Position numbers and translations under genes: made by a program. This document shows positions 35,566 through 49,953 of a stretch of DNA of 64,000 nt, piece by piece. The notes beneath the pieces are model-generated. The model was not told the DNA's origin. It searched no databases and saw only the letters and a list, made by a program, of their open reading frames with translations. Source of the DNA: Bullera alba. Taxonomy: Eukaryota > Basidiomycota > Tremellomycetes > Tremellales > Bulleraceae. The DNA lies in assembly GCA_001600095.1 (NCBI GenBank), contig BCIX01000004.1, forward strand, positions 1,802,586 to 1,866,585, given 5' to 3'. How positions within the stretch are numbered: the stretch's first letter is position 1; every line of letters starts with the position of its first letter.

Positions 35566-37820
35566 TCACCGTCTCCGTGGCTCGTCCTCCTGAGACTCCT
35601 GACCGTCCTCGTCCGAATCCTCCGAGGTGGAATCTGCAGCACCGTCCGAGAGATCGGGTTCTCCCTCTTCATCCTCATCGTCCCTAGCCTGCATTGGTGG
35701 CGGGTTGGGATTTGACGACGACGCTTGGCTTTGTTGGATCCCCCTTCGCCCGGGTTTTTGCAACACGAGTGGATTAGCCAGGACATCACAGTGATACGAT
35801 GTGAGGGAGAACTGTGGAAGGACGTACCTTAAGATATCGTTCGCCCTGAGCTCTCACCTGCGCCGAAAGACTGCTCTCCCCCGGCTCCTCCTGCCAATCC
35901 GGCCTCACGTCGAATGTTGGGGTGATTACCTCTCTCATTAGGCCGCCCGGCGCTATGGGCACCATAACTCCACCGAATGGCATTTGAGTGCTGTCAACCA
36001 ATCGGAGTCGCAACGCATGCACGCCAGCGGGTCTGACCGTCTGCGACGACATTGTCAGCATTTGGCCAGAGTGAAACTGCCTCAGAGAGGAGGATACTTA
36101 CGAGGTCGGGAAAGGTGAGGAGGTGCATATATTCTCCGTCGATCCAGTACGACCGCGGTGAGACCAAGGTGAGACCCAGCAAGGCCTTTGTCGGTGTCTG
36201 TGATGGCGGACGCCAGTCATCGCCTGATAGCAAGTAGGGCTGTGTCAGTGGCAGCTTTTGGATGTTTGAGTTATCGAGTAACGTGGTCGTTACCGACGTG
36301 CACCACCACTCACTCCCTGTAATGAACACTTTCGAGCGATCTTGCCTCCCCGTCTCGTCGGTCAGTTCAGCATGAAGCGCCATTTCGGTCAGTCTTCTGA
36401 TCAACTCCGGGTTCCTACACAAGCGATCAGTCTCGGCAAAGAAGATTCGAGACCTGCGGCGAAGAGGATGGGGCAGACTCACTGAGGATCGATCGTTACG
36501 CCATGACGGTCTCTGGTGATGAGTCTGAGGATGAGCGGTGGCGAAAGGATAGGACTGGTCTACGCATCAATTGACGATCAGCCCAGTGTCCGGTCGAAGT
36601 CTAGGACATTTCTGCGCCAACTCACCCGACGATACCGCTCCCGAATCAATGCTCTCCCTCCTGTTGGCATCTGAAGTATCTGCAGATCGAACGACCTATC
36701 CTTTGAGTCAGCGACGATCGATATGGCGTCATTCTATGGGTCGGGTTACTCACCAGCTCGGATCAAAGTTTGCTCTAGGGGTTGAGCCGCCAGAATCAGC
36801 TTGACGAGCGATTTGGAATATACTGGGGAGTTGAGTGCTTGAGGGTATACCAGTACTGGTGGATGGTCTCGCCGGCTGACCCCGGTCCCTCGCTTCGATA
36901 CTTCTCTCTCGACTTCCTCTCGTCCTTGGATCTCCCCGTACACTGCTCATAGTCGCTCGTCGTCTCCCGGGAGCTAGACTTCTGTCAAAGTTGGGCACTC
37001 TAGACGGGCCGACTGAGGGCGAACCGGTCGTAGTGGAAGAGAGTGTATCACCTGATTGGGATCTGGGGGATGTGACCATGTTCGGGAGAGTAGGAGTGAC
37101 TACTGTCGTAGAACCGCGTGGTCGAACGCGACTCGGTCGAGACCGTTGATATCCTGGTAAAAGGACAGAAGAGGGTGGCGTCGAGGACCCAGACCTGGCC
37201 GAAGCATCTCTCGAATCGCGCGGAGAACGGATACTGGGGACTGTGCGGATCGGTCGCTCTGGCGGATGAGGAGCTGGGTGTATTCGAGTATTTCTCCTCA
37301 CGTGTAATGGGATCGCTGAGGGATCGTCGTATACCCTTAGTTGATACTCTTCTGGGATCGTCGACGCCGGAGAAAGCGGCTGTCCAGGCTGTTGGTACTG
37401 CAGCAAGGGGTGAATTGTGCGGGCGGGATCGCGCTCTTCTGGGATGGTCGATGCTGGCGAGATCGGCTGCCTCGGCTGTTGATACTGTAGCAAGGGGTGC
37501 ACCCTGTGACCGGGATCGAGGTCGTCTTCCGTCCAAACCTGTCGAAGCGGAGAAATAGGGTATGGACCACCACTTGGAGTTCGGTGCGGTTGGCGATAGG
37601 CTTGAAAAGGTGGTAGATCTGACGGGGAGCGAGGCTGAATGGGCTGGAGCTGAAGTCGTTGCCTATCTTCCCGACTAGTTGGCTCGGGTGTCTCCTGAGG
37701 CTCAGCGATCCTCCGACCTTGACGCCAGAACGATGAAGGTGGATGTTGTCGAGATGACGAGGACGGTGGTTCATCGGATTGACCACCTTCGTCATCGTTG
37801 ATGATGGGAGGTTGGGGCAT
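35566..37820 (-). CDS. Velvet-domain transcriptional regulator with a long disordered N-terminus
   Basis: Velvet-family DNA-binding regulator of fungal development and secondary metabolism. The first 356 residues are disordered (Pro/Arg/Ser-rich) and contain a 22-residue tandem repeat. The velvet fold follows: SWSFDLQILQMPTGGRALI, ERYRR, PPLILRLITRDRHG, ELTDETGRQDRSKVFI, ALLGLTLVSPRSYWIDGEY, LLTFPDLTVRPAGVHALRLR. This matches the family order (QQP strand, RRxIxPPPIxxL, LxGxxxSPxxxxD, FxFPDLSVRxxGxY). The C-terminus is acidic (DDEDEEGEPDLSDG). Whether it corresponds to VosA, VelB, VelC or VeA cannot be settled; the large N-terminal extension fits none exactly. The start at 37820 is the first ATG of the open exon; further 5' exons cannot be excluded. 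Confidence 0.75.
37347..37499 (-). repeat. In-gene tandem repeat in the velvet gene
   Basis: Two copies of a 22-residue unit (HPLLQYQQPxQPxSPASTIP plus EE), at residues 108-129 and 137-158 of the velvet protein. The period is 29 codons (87 nt). The copies differ at only two residues, suggesting recent duplication or homogenisation. Confidence 0.85.
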
Positions 37821-40800
37821 GTTGGAGTAAACCAGATCTCTGGTGGCGACCCTCTCTTGTTGATACTTTCGATGCGAGTTCTAATGACCTCGGCACGGAA
37901 ACAGGACGTGTCTTAGTTGGTCCCCGATTCTGCGCCTAGGCAATCTCAGATCCAGCCCAGCCTCCCTATCCTTTCCTCGTCGGTCTGCTGTCTGCTCTTC
38001 TCCTTTGCCACTCGGTATACCGGGGCGATGAATGGCGATGTGGTTGTGATACGGCTCGAATCTTCTTGTATCGCCTTTCGACACATGTAGATGGGGTTCC
38101 CTAGTCGATTCGGGTGAGGTGTGTTGAGTGTGGGTCGATTTGAAGTTGAGTGGCTGTCACGCCCACCTGTCGTGTAGGCTCAGCTCGTAATGGGGTAGGA
38201 TGTCGAGGAGGCGATGAAGGCAGAGTGAGGAGGTGAGTCGACTTGTGTAGCTGTAGACTCGTTGATCGGCCAAGAAGCCGCTGGTCGAAAGAGGACGCCG
38301 AGTGGAAAAAGTCCAACCACACAGTCCAGTCACCTCTACTGCGGACTCAACCAAAACTTCACTCTTGAGCTCTCGGCGTAAGCGGCAGTCGAATTATCCG
38401 GCCGAGGGGATGAGCTGAGTGAAACGATGAGCATTTGGGGTCTATTGTCCGGGATATTCATGACACTCACTCGTGTGACTGCTTCTTATAGGTTTCCTGG
38501 ACGACGTCTATCCTCGGGGTCAACACTGGTGTTGGGGTCGGGGCGGGGGTGACTGGATGATGTGATCGCCCTTCTGAACCTTGCTGAACGTTGACGCTAG
38601 TTGATCCTTGGAAATTGGATTGATTCCGAATCGGCCATACCTCTGCGAGCGAAAGGAAGGTACCAGAAGTCTAAGATGGGTCGCGGGGTGGGAGAAAGCG
38701 GGATAAGGAGGGTTCAGATGGGGAAACGAATCTAGAGAGGCCCAGAAAGAAGGTGAAAGGGGGAGAGAGGCCCGATAAACCACGGCTCGTAGCTCCTTCT
38801 CCTCTCCCCTCTACTCCTCCTCCTGTCCATCTGTCTCTGTCCATGTTGTCCTTTCTAAGCATCCGGTGTGATTGTCTGGATTGATCGGCGTGGAGAAGGT
38901 TGTCTTGATGCCTGTACGCCCTGTATATCCTCTCCACGTGTAATCACAGCGGCGAGGCGGCAGAAGAATATGCTGAGCGGCAGATGATGAGAATGAGCAA
39001 TCCCTCCTTCCGAATACCTACTACTTGGCCTCCTTTTGGACCTGATATGACTTGACCTGGCCTAGTGGAGGACCCTCCTTTGGGTCAAGCCGAAAATTGG
39101 AAAAGGTTGCGACGAGTCGGTCACCTACACTCTCCAACACTCGATCGCCGTTTCAACTCCAACACAATCACACCTCGGAGGCTCGGACGAGAATGCTTCG
39201 GGTCGTCCAGGGCCCAGAGCCCAGGCGTCGGGAATGCTTCAACGCTTCGTCATCGAGGTACAACCATGCATCAACCCCGTCTGCTCTGCCCTCGCCCCCC
39301 ATACTTGCCCCGGTGAAACTCGAGGCGCCACTCCGAAACACGCGCCCATAAAAGTCCGAAACGGCCATTCGAACCGGGTGTTTCGCTTAATTGGGAACCC
39401 CGAAAAAGGCGCAGAGAGGGTGATCGGGGCGCGTGGGTTGATTGATCTGAACCTAGTGATCAAAGGCACGGCAGGGAGCAACGAAGCTCCGTGGCTTAGA
39501 GCTAGCCTTTGCATCCGTGATGGGAGATGCATCGCTGCTCGATATCGACACAAGCTGGAGTAGGATGTCACGATGCCATCACTCGCAACAGCATCGAAGC
39601 TGCAGCCGTCAACCCATTCGCCGCCTTGTCATCCATTTAGGGCGCAAAACCCCTTCCTCTCGGTCAGGGCAAGCACACACATGAACAAACCCCCATCATC
39701 GCCCCGACGCCCGCCGTCTTACCCTCCGTTGACGCTTGTTGATGACGACTCGCCTAGTGACCATCTGAGACACTGGACCGACGACTCCTACCCCTGTCTG
39801 TGCTGTGTGCTATGGACAATGTGGGTCGGAGATGGGCATCCCGAGCCCTCTTCTGATCTTCAGATCTCTGGTGCAGCCGCGAGGATCTAGTACTGGGACG
39901 TGGCACTCGGCAGAGCAGACGAGACAGAGATATGGCACTACCCATGCAATGATGCAGTACCTTAATGTGCACTGAGTGCCACTGACTGGTGCTGTGTGCA
40001 AATGCTAGGCTGGACGCTCGACGGGAATCCGAGAGAAGTCTGACTCGGGGAGTTCGTCTTCACCTGGATTGTCCCTCGCTCAGTCTGCCATGAGACGGAT
40101 GTAGGTGGTATGTCATCTACGGTAGCTTGCTAGATATCCCTGCAGCACTCTTCCCCTTCCAATACGAAGATCATGGCCCCCGCGAGGACGACCACTCACC
40201 GGCAGGCCGAAGTGGCAAAAAGGATGCGAGGTTGACTCGACTCGCGTCGGAGCGATCTGATGGGATAGGGGTGACCAGTGAAGGCGAGGTGAAGGAGGAT
40301 AGAGGTGACAGGGGTGGGATGGGGACGGTGTTGGGTCCTGGGGTAGATCAGTCAATGACAGCTAGATCGTAGCGTATCCCTGTCATGAATAGCCTCGAGC
40401 CCCTCAGGCTTCAGTGATCTGAGGGCCAGTCTCTATGAAACGCAAGACTGGCTGCGGAACAGTGAGGCGTCTCCGATCTGGGTCAGTTGTCAGACAAGCT
40501 GTCTATACGCATCTGGTTCGTTCATCCAGTCGACTTCTTCGAGTAGCTATACTGCTGTGCGGTCTACGCAGAGCGTTGCTAGAAGACATCGGTCTTTCAC
40601 CTCACCACCCTTTCCAGTTGTAAACCTTGCCCTTCTCGCCAACACCGGTCTCCTCGTGTTCCATCGCCCCTCTTGATTCTCCATGGACAGTCCTGAAGTA
40701 TCCATAGCACCGCCCATTCTGTCGGTCTGTATCCTTACACGAGTACTGGTCGGTCTTGCGGCTTGCCATGGCAACCACCCTCCGAAGCAACTTGGCGATC

Positions 40801-43800
40801 GTGTCTCAGCTTCACCGACATTCGTCTTCGATGACCATCCGAGCCCTATCAAACGCCATCGTCTACCCCCAGCTCGTTGATCGACCTCTGCATAGCCAAT
40901 TAATCTCATGGAAACACAGGGCTAGTCCTATATACCATCAGGATGAGGCTTTGACGTCGCCGTGGATAGTGAGTCAGTCGAGCAGTTTCACTAGTTGTCC
41001 CATCCGAGACAAGTCAACTGATCATTGATCACATTACAGTGCATTCAGCCCGTGCGCTTTTCCATGATACACGTCACTTCTACACCTCTTCATCCAGCTC
41101 GTCAAAGACCTTGACGTCGGTCCGATCCCCCCCGTCAACTCTTTGACACGCCCGTGCGTCCTTCCATCCGACGGTCGACATCGATGTTGAGGACCCTGCT
41201 TCGACCTGGCAACGTTTCAAACAGATGACCGGTGAGGAATTGGTCGAAGGTTGGGAAGTTGGATAGACAGCGATCTGAACAGCGAGAAGCGATAAGTGAA
41301 ACTATCACTGAGGAGTCGCCATGTGAGAGAAGCACTCGTAGTCGAGGCCAGGGCGTCTTAGGGTGTGTGGTGCGAGGGATCGGTCCTATGATGGGTCAGT
41401 GGGGATCTGTGGCATGAAGGATTGGGTAGACTCACCGAATATGACGCAGTGAGTCGACGACGCGATCATCGGGGTCCGAGAGCTAAATGTGCTGACGTCG
41501 AAGTAGATGTCAAGTTGTCTGGTCATCGAAGCTTTCCCGAGACCCGATGTTCCAAGTTTGGACATGCTCGACATCACGAGGCTCTCTCCAAAGACGACCG
41601 AAGAAGAGTATGGGGTGACCGGATGGAGGACGAATTTCGACTCCTTGCCGAGCCAAGGCTTCAGACACCTTGAGGGTATTGCTCGCCTCCTCCGATCCGA
41701 TTGGGTACTCTGGTTGGATCCCGCTCGTCGCCATATTCGTGTTGTACCCGACCACATCACCACCGACAGCACAGCCAAAGCTTTTGCTCTCGGGAGGTTG
41801 GAACAGTATGATCGGCTTTTCACCGGCTGCCACCCTAGGTCTCAAGATCAGCTATTGAGCGGATAACAACCCCTCGACTCACCCATACCTCCGTTCGATT
41901 GATCAGCCGACTTGACGGCGAGACCGAATGTCATGAACCTCCCCGCCTTCCCTCGATGGCCACTGTTCTACCACCAACCCATGATCCCAAGCCTCGACAT
42001 CGAACGATGGCTCGAATTCAGATGATTGGTCATTCGCAGCATCGATAATGTGATGGTCGACTGTCATCCGCCTCCTTGCCCCCTTGAGATCTATAATTCA
42101 ATATGCCTGGATATCAAAGATCGATCAGCTCTACTCATAAGGACGAGGTCGATCACTCACTTGTAAGCTCCACTCCGACTCGAGTGGCGGTGACGAAGAC
42201 GACGACCACCCCCTCGGACTCTCTATGGCGACTACCCCCTCCTTCCATCCGCATTCGTTACCCTGCTGAAGATGACCTGTCGAGACATACTAAGGGAGCG
42301 AGGGATGCCTGGTGGATGAACAGCTACCAAGGTTGCTTGGATGCGAAGTGGGAAATTGGACCAATTCTCCGATGAGCTGAAGCCGTTCTGACGCCGGAGT
42401 GGAAGGACAGCTCGGTGTTGATATCGAGCGAGGTGGGTGGAGGCTGGTGGGACAGGATGGTAGACGGAGCTCACTAAGAGGGCGGAGACTGATAAATGAT
42501 GTACCGTGGATTGTTGGAGACTCGGAGTGAGTGTTGCTGAAGTCGACCTTGAGACTCGACAAAGGCAGATGTCTGGAGCTGGATGTCAGAGCGGCGAAGA
42601 GGGGTTTCAGGTCGGGACTGGTCACTCCCCCGGGGAATCGCTTGTTGGAGATAGGAACGATGATGATTGAGAGCCTTGCGAGTGGTGGACCGGGTTGACG
42701 AGGAACGAAGTGGTGGCACAGATCGAAGCTCCAGGGGAATATGAGAGGAGAGACTGACGAGTCGACCGTCGAAGTCGAACGAGTTTGATGGCTGATGGCT
42801 GGTGGAGGATGGCAGATCCGGATCTACGGTGATAGGGATCTGAGGAAGGAATGGAGACGCATTCAGCATGGTTGTAAACCGATCGACAGGTGGGTGCGAG
42901 CGACTCACTGACCCAGAGGGCTCAGGTACATGGGGGACGCTAGCGGAAGTCACCAAATCGGCCTGTCGCATCACGTCTAGTCACCTCTCAATCCGAAACC
43001 CTATCCTCGATCTCCTTTCAATGCCGACGTGCTTCGCAGCTCAGGTCGACGGACTCCATGGTCGATATCGTCTGCGAAGGAGGATGAACAGCTCTGAGGG
43101 TAATTGGTGATCGATGACGACCCCGTCACCTGGACATGGGTCTTTGCGTTAACAAGGTGATGTTCCTTGTTTCAGTTCGTCGAAGGGTGGTCCTTTGGCC
43201 TTCTCTCTCTGTGGTGGTCAACTGTCGGCCTTAGCTGGGATTCGAATGGCGGACCGCTTTTGGTGGTGAGAGACCCATGGCTGGGGAGTGGGGCGGCATC
43301 GTAGGAGACGTACTTCAGCAATTGGGGGAGTCGGAATAGGCGGTCGAGAGCGTGAGTCCGAATGATGTTGAAGTCGTGACAGGCTGCTGGCTTACTTGGC
43401 TACGCCCAGCGTCAGCCGATCAACGGCTCTTGGTGCAATGGACATTGGAGAACCAATCGACTCACCATTCACCTTCTATCGCCCCGACTGGAATCCACAC
43501 GACTGCTCTCGGTCGACTCCCTCACTCTGCTCAAATGATCTTTCCACCCATCGGAGTTCCCGCCTGTCGACCTAATGATCCTCCAATTCTACTTCTGGCC
43601 TGCCCGCTCCTGTGGTGTCATCGGTACTGCGATTGGACCACCGTTACACTTTGCAAGGGTATAGAGGGCCACCACGGTCTTCCTTCATGTCGCTGGCTAC
43701 TCGATCCATGGTTCAACTCGGTGATGAAACAATCGAAGACCGGAGTCTCGGACCCGTCGATACTTCGGCAATGGCCTCATGCAGCTTTCCCACTTCTCTG

Positions 43801-44725
43801 CTTCTGCCTCTGCCAGCGTTTGCTTCGCGGCCTGGTTCCTACGTACACCTCGCGCAGCTCCTCTGATGCTCTGCCCCTCAAGCAGTTTCAACAGCGCTTT
43901 GGGATCCGAGAGTCTCCCCCCGCGACATCCCTTTCCAGCCTTCCGCCAGCTTCCGCCTCATACATGCCCTCTACAGCCCTCTGCCCTCTTCTGTCCTTCG
44001 TTTTCTTTTGCCATGCCCCCAGAGCCTCCCAGAGTCCTCCAGTACTAGCCGGTACCCCGCTCACCAGATACCTCCAGATACTCACCTTCGTGCACCTGAC
44101 TGGCAATTAACTGAGACACCGGACCTGAAAGGCTACCTGAAGCTGAACCCTGCTGAACCAGGCTGAACCCTGTTACCGCTCGGAGGCTTTCGGACCGAAG
44201 GCTGCTCGGTCGTCGGCCGTCGCCTCCTCAACGGCCATCAAGACTTCGCCATCTCCTCAACGTTCAACCGGTCCTAATAGGTCCGAACTTGTGTGTCAGC
44301 TTGTCAGCCATCACTCCCGGTGACCATCACCCCCTATCCCCTGGGTTCTTTGATCGCCGGACGGGAGCGGACAGTGATGGTGAGTGCAATTAGGGAGTTA
44401 CTAACTGTGCACCCGGCCCCAAAGCTCCTCGGCCACCAGCTGCCACCCCGTTTCAAGTTACAGAGTGATCGATCGACCGTCGTTCCGGCTTTTGGGCACT
44501 TGGAGACATGGCTATTTCCCTCGAATCCGCGTGCTCCGAAACCCGAAGAAGCCGTGAAGCCAACGGAGAGAGTGGGATATGTGTCCTCGAGGCACCGATG
44601 GGTTGCATCCTGATGCATCCGATGTTTATTTGACTGCTGTCTATACTAGATACTACTGACTACCACTTGACTATCACTGTACTGGCTCACTGCGATTACT
44701 TGTACTTCCTCACTCGATGTCCCCT
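37821..44725. other. 6.9-kb stretch without a recognisable gene
   Basis: No ORF or exon chain here could be matched to a family. ORFs are mostly 60-160 codons on all frames and often overlap, as expected by chance at this GC content. Exceptions are the minus-strand intron-like segments described in the next entry. The interval includes the whole upstream region of the velvet gene (its start is 37820) and the 3' flank of the formaldehyde dehydrogenase gene. It may be a long regulatory region, a non-coding transcript locus, or hold fast-evolving genes. Confidence 0.5.
41135..43530 (-). other. Candidate spliced transcript, coding potential unclear
   Basis: Five segments on the minus strand look exactly like this genome's introns (GTGAGT donor, CTGA-type branch point, YAG acceptor, 48-69 nt): 43400..43465, 42840..42908, 42107..42160, 41835..41882 and 41386..41435. 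The frame stays open across 42840..42908, from ATG 42971 (MRQADLVTSASVPHVPEPSG) into an exon with VSLSSHIPLELRSVPPLRSS. Across 41835..41882 and 41386..41435 another open reading is possible, but at least two frames compete (one contains KPIILFQPPESKSFGCAVGG, the other HPVTPYSSSVVFGESLV). I could not build one consistent protein. It may be a fast-evolving gene or a spliced non-coding RNA. Confidence 0.3.
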
Positions 44726-46611
<1,886 letters not shown>

Positions 46612-47285
46612 GGCGAGTAAGTTGAGTTAAGATGGATAACAAGGAGAAAAGTTGAAAGATGCCGCAGTACTAGTAGCGCTTCGATACAACTTCGATACTC
46701 TGTTGAGGAAGAGAGTCGAGATCCGAGACGTCATGAATCCGGTGGAGGTCAGCAGACCCGAGCCTATTGCGTTACTCAACCCAATGACGCGCCTAACTTG
46801 CGTTTAGGCGCTCCAAGTTCAGCTCCGCCGGAAAACCCGGACCCTCCCATACAGTAGGCCGTGTCTCCGGCCGAAGGGTGACAGCGCCCGATAACGCTGC
46901 AAATTGCAATAGCGCTCGACCTCGCTGGCATGACTTTCTGGACACTGCTCTGGCTTCCACCAGTCTATCAATAGACCATCAAACTTGAGCGCCGTTCGCT
47001 ATGCCCGTGGAATGGCTACTTCATGTGGAGAACTAGCTGGGTGCATAGATTTTTAACGATCGAGGGTTTGGAACTATCGGAGCGTCAATGAAGCCACGAA
47101 CTTACGAAGCCACGAGTGCCCAGCCCCACGATGCAGCCACGACAAACTTTTGGAGGAACGCAAGTCATTACTGATTGTGGTCGTCATTCAGATTGAATCC
47201 ACGGCTGACCCGATATATCGTTCCGAACTCTAAGGCTGCATGATTCTGTTGGCCTGGTACTGCAAGGACTACCGCCGATATCAAT
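46612..47285. promoter_or_regulatory. Formaldehyde dehydrogenase upstream region with short direct repeats
   Basis: This 674-bp region lies between two minus-strand genes and should hold the SFA1 promoter. The word AAGCCACGA occurs at 47091 and 47107, with the related CAGCCACGA at 47135; these might be regulator sites or chance. No ORF of note. Confidence 0.4.
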
Positions 47286-49191
47286 TTACAAGAATTTCTT
47301 CAGCGACTCTGTCATGTCAAGCGACGTCGCTTCTTGAGAATGATACTCGACGCCCAAGAGACTGGTCGCCAGGGAACCATCATAGGTCTTGGTCCCGGCG
47401 TACTCGGTCGGCCTCGATGGATCACCTTTGGGAACACCTTTGATCTCGGGAAACTTCTCGTTGAGTATCTGTATGCGATCAGTCAGGACCCGATTGGCGC
47501 TTGCCGAGAGCATTCCGCGACACCATCGTCTGAAATTTTGGAAGGGAGCAATCAATGACTTACCAACGCCCAATCATTCCCAGTAACTACGCCCTCGACG
47601 AGCAGGAATCTCCTTCCAGCAGCCGCTTCGACTTCCAGAGCCCTCACGTGAGCTTGAGCCACTACTCACTTGTAAGCCGTATTCCCTATACCCAGATCAT
47701 GCGATAGTCCAGGCGACCAGAGAAACAGTTCCTTACCATCTCTGATATCGACAGCGTGGGTGTTGAAGCTGAGATCGGCTTCGGTCTTCTTACCGATCAG
47801 CCAGGGGAAGAACTTCCCACCTGGAAGTCGTCAGCTTGGTTCTGGCTAGAGCGGGGCAAGCGGGCTTGGTAGTCGGTGACGGAGCGTCCAAGACCCGAGT
47901 CGCTCACCCATAGCACTGAGTCGGGACGGGCTGGTGATGTATGAGCTGACTGGACCCAGCACCTGCGATCTCAATCAGCCACGAGCTCGAGGGGGTGCGA
48001 GATGAGCATGAAAAACGGTGGGACGCGCGAAGCGAGCAGAGTGTAGACTCACGCAAGCAGGGTTGCAAGCTACGCCATCGAAGTCGACCTTGTTGTCCTC
48101 GAAAAACTTCCAAAAGGCCCTCTCGGCGGCCACCTTGCTCGCTGTATTGGTCAGCATGGCGTCTCCCAACACGCAACAGCGGTTTGGCGGGGACTGCAAG
48201 GGATCATCGACGACACGACAGGTGACAAGGCCACGGGAGGCTACGGGGGACGAAAGAGACCCGCTTACCAGCATATTTCTGCCAAGGAGAGGATGATCTC
48301 TCAATGGACGCGAGAGTTTCATCGTTCCAGTCTTGATTGGTCAGCTAGGGAATAGCTGGGCTATAAACGTAGCGGATGGGGATCCACCTTGTTCGGTTAT
48401 ACTGTAATCTGTCAGCTCAGGCACATCTCGGAACAAAGCTGCAAGCGACATACTGTTCGAGGCTGGGTGATAAATGCGCCACGACAGAACTGCATCGTGT
48501 GAGACTTCCAGCGCTTCAACTCAGCACGTATCAAATAGTACCTAGTAATCACGACCCGCTTGACCGAGGAGCTGCTGAGGCGTCAGCCAATTTCACAGAG
48601 CGCAATGGGTGACGCGAGACTCACTTGTGCTTCTGCAGACTTTTGAGAATTCCCGTTGCGCCCGACACAGATGGATTGATCCAAGCTTTCGGATCCTCCT
48701 CATCGAACTGTGCTGGTCTGAAGAAGGCAAGTGTTAGAAGCCGGCGGAGAGCACAGGCATGAGAATCAGACTGACGTAGCCATGTGGACAACCGCATCGA
48801 CCCCTTTGACCGCTTCATCGAACGCATGTTCCTGTACTGGTCAGCTTGACGGTTATCCCCATCAGGTCATATAGGGGCAGAAAGGAGGAGCTCCTGGACC
48901 GAGGACCTAAAACGACCGAGGCTGTGCATGACTCACCTCAAGGTCCTTGGCAATCACATAGTCAAACTTGCCCTTCTTGCCTTTGAGGTACTCGGCGAGG
49001 CCGTCTCCCTTTTCCGTCGACCGGACAGCCGCGCGAACATGATAACCGGCATCGAGTAATGCCTCGGCAGTAGCACTGGAGAGCATAAGCCTAATACGTG
49101 GTCTACGCTGAGTCTGACCGAGAACTCACCACCCGACGAGACCCGAGGCTCCAGTGACGAGAACAAGGGAGTTTGCTGCGATGGCAGGCAT
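47286..49191 (-). CDS. NAD(P)-dependent reductase, Gre2/dihydroflavonol-reductase-like extended SDR
   Basis: Extended short-chain dehydrogenase of the DFR/Gre2 group (methylglyoxal, isovaleraldehyde and related carbonyl reductases). The start at 49191 reads MPAIAANSLVLVTGASGLVG, containing the TGxxGxxG nucleotide site. Then come AGYHVRAAVRSTEKGDGLAEY, KGVDAVVHMA, WINPSVSGATGILKSLQKH and RVVIT-type sequence. The catalytic YxxxK is rebuilt across a short exon as YAASK, followed by VAAERAFWKFFEDNK and FDGVACNPACV. The C-terminal part gives GKFFPWLIG, FLLVEG and a last exon ending TESLKKFL. About eight exons, several very short. NADPH preference is suggested by AVRSTEK (Arg after beta-2). The substrate cannot be inferred. 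Some exon joins are approximate. Confidence 0.8.
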
Positions 49192-49953
49192 GCTTGGAAA
49201 TCGCAGTTTGATCTACTAAAGTAGAGAACGAGATTGCGACTGCGCGAAGGCTCCTTCCTTTATAGATACAAGTGACTACGACCTTATTCTTCCTGGTGAT
49301 CAGCTTGGTCATCATCTCTGGATCGAGATATCAACCCAGTCTCATGCCCGGGCCCGAGCACCGAAGGCTAAGCGCTAATGATCAAGTTACCGAGTCCAGT
49401 TGCGTCATTCGCAAGATCTGCGTGCTGTGAGTACTGCTGTCTTGATAAGTCACAGCTCTTCAGCTTTGTCATCACAGGCTCGCTTCGTCTATCAGTTGAC
49501 CACGACCTACCACGACTCTCCTCGACTGATGTGCATAGATGCTAAGGACGCAGTCGGGGAACCGACCAGAGGCGGAACCACGTAGGCCCATCGTAAGAAC
49601 GACGTGGACTCTCGTAAAAATGAGTCAAGACCAAGTCCAGAAGGAGAGTTGGTGCTAGTTGGTGAAATGAACAAGGTGCAATATCTGGTGCAATACTAGC
49701 AAAACACTGGTCGGTGAAGGCTGTCAGCGACGACGAGCCTATCCTTGTGTTGAGAGCACCACTTCTGGCTGAATAGGCGCCGGAATCCTGGCTCCGCCCC
49801 GGAAGCCGGACACTCCCTTGTCCGAGCTGCCGGCCGAGCTGAGAGCAGTACTTCAGCTGGGAGGAGGTGACATTGCTTTTGCGCTGTCTTCAAGGCTGTC
49901 TCTGACTTTCACTTGCTTACCAACACGACGGAGGGACCGACACTCCACTCGCC
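49192..49953. promoter_or_regulatory. Divergent intergenic region
   Basis: This 762-bp region lies between the reductase (minus) and the next plus-strand gene; both promoters lie here. No repeat or RNA gene was recognised. Confidence 0.35.

Noticed and set aside
39234..39890. Two plus-strand ORFs of about 105 codons
   Set aside because: Both lack conserved residues and splice support and sit in a region where all frames contain similar ORFs.
41386..41823. P-loop-like GTSGLGKA on the minus strand
   Set aside because: It appears in only one of three competing frames, lacks the usual Ser/Thr after Lys and has no other NTPase motif nearby.
43230..43260. tRNA T-loop-like ATTCGAATCC on the minus strand
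   Set aside because: The flanking bases do not form a T-stem, and no D-arm, anticodon arm or acceptor stem can be folded around it.
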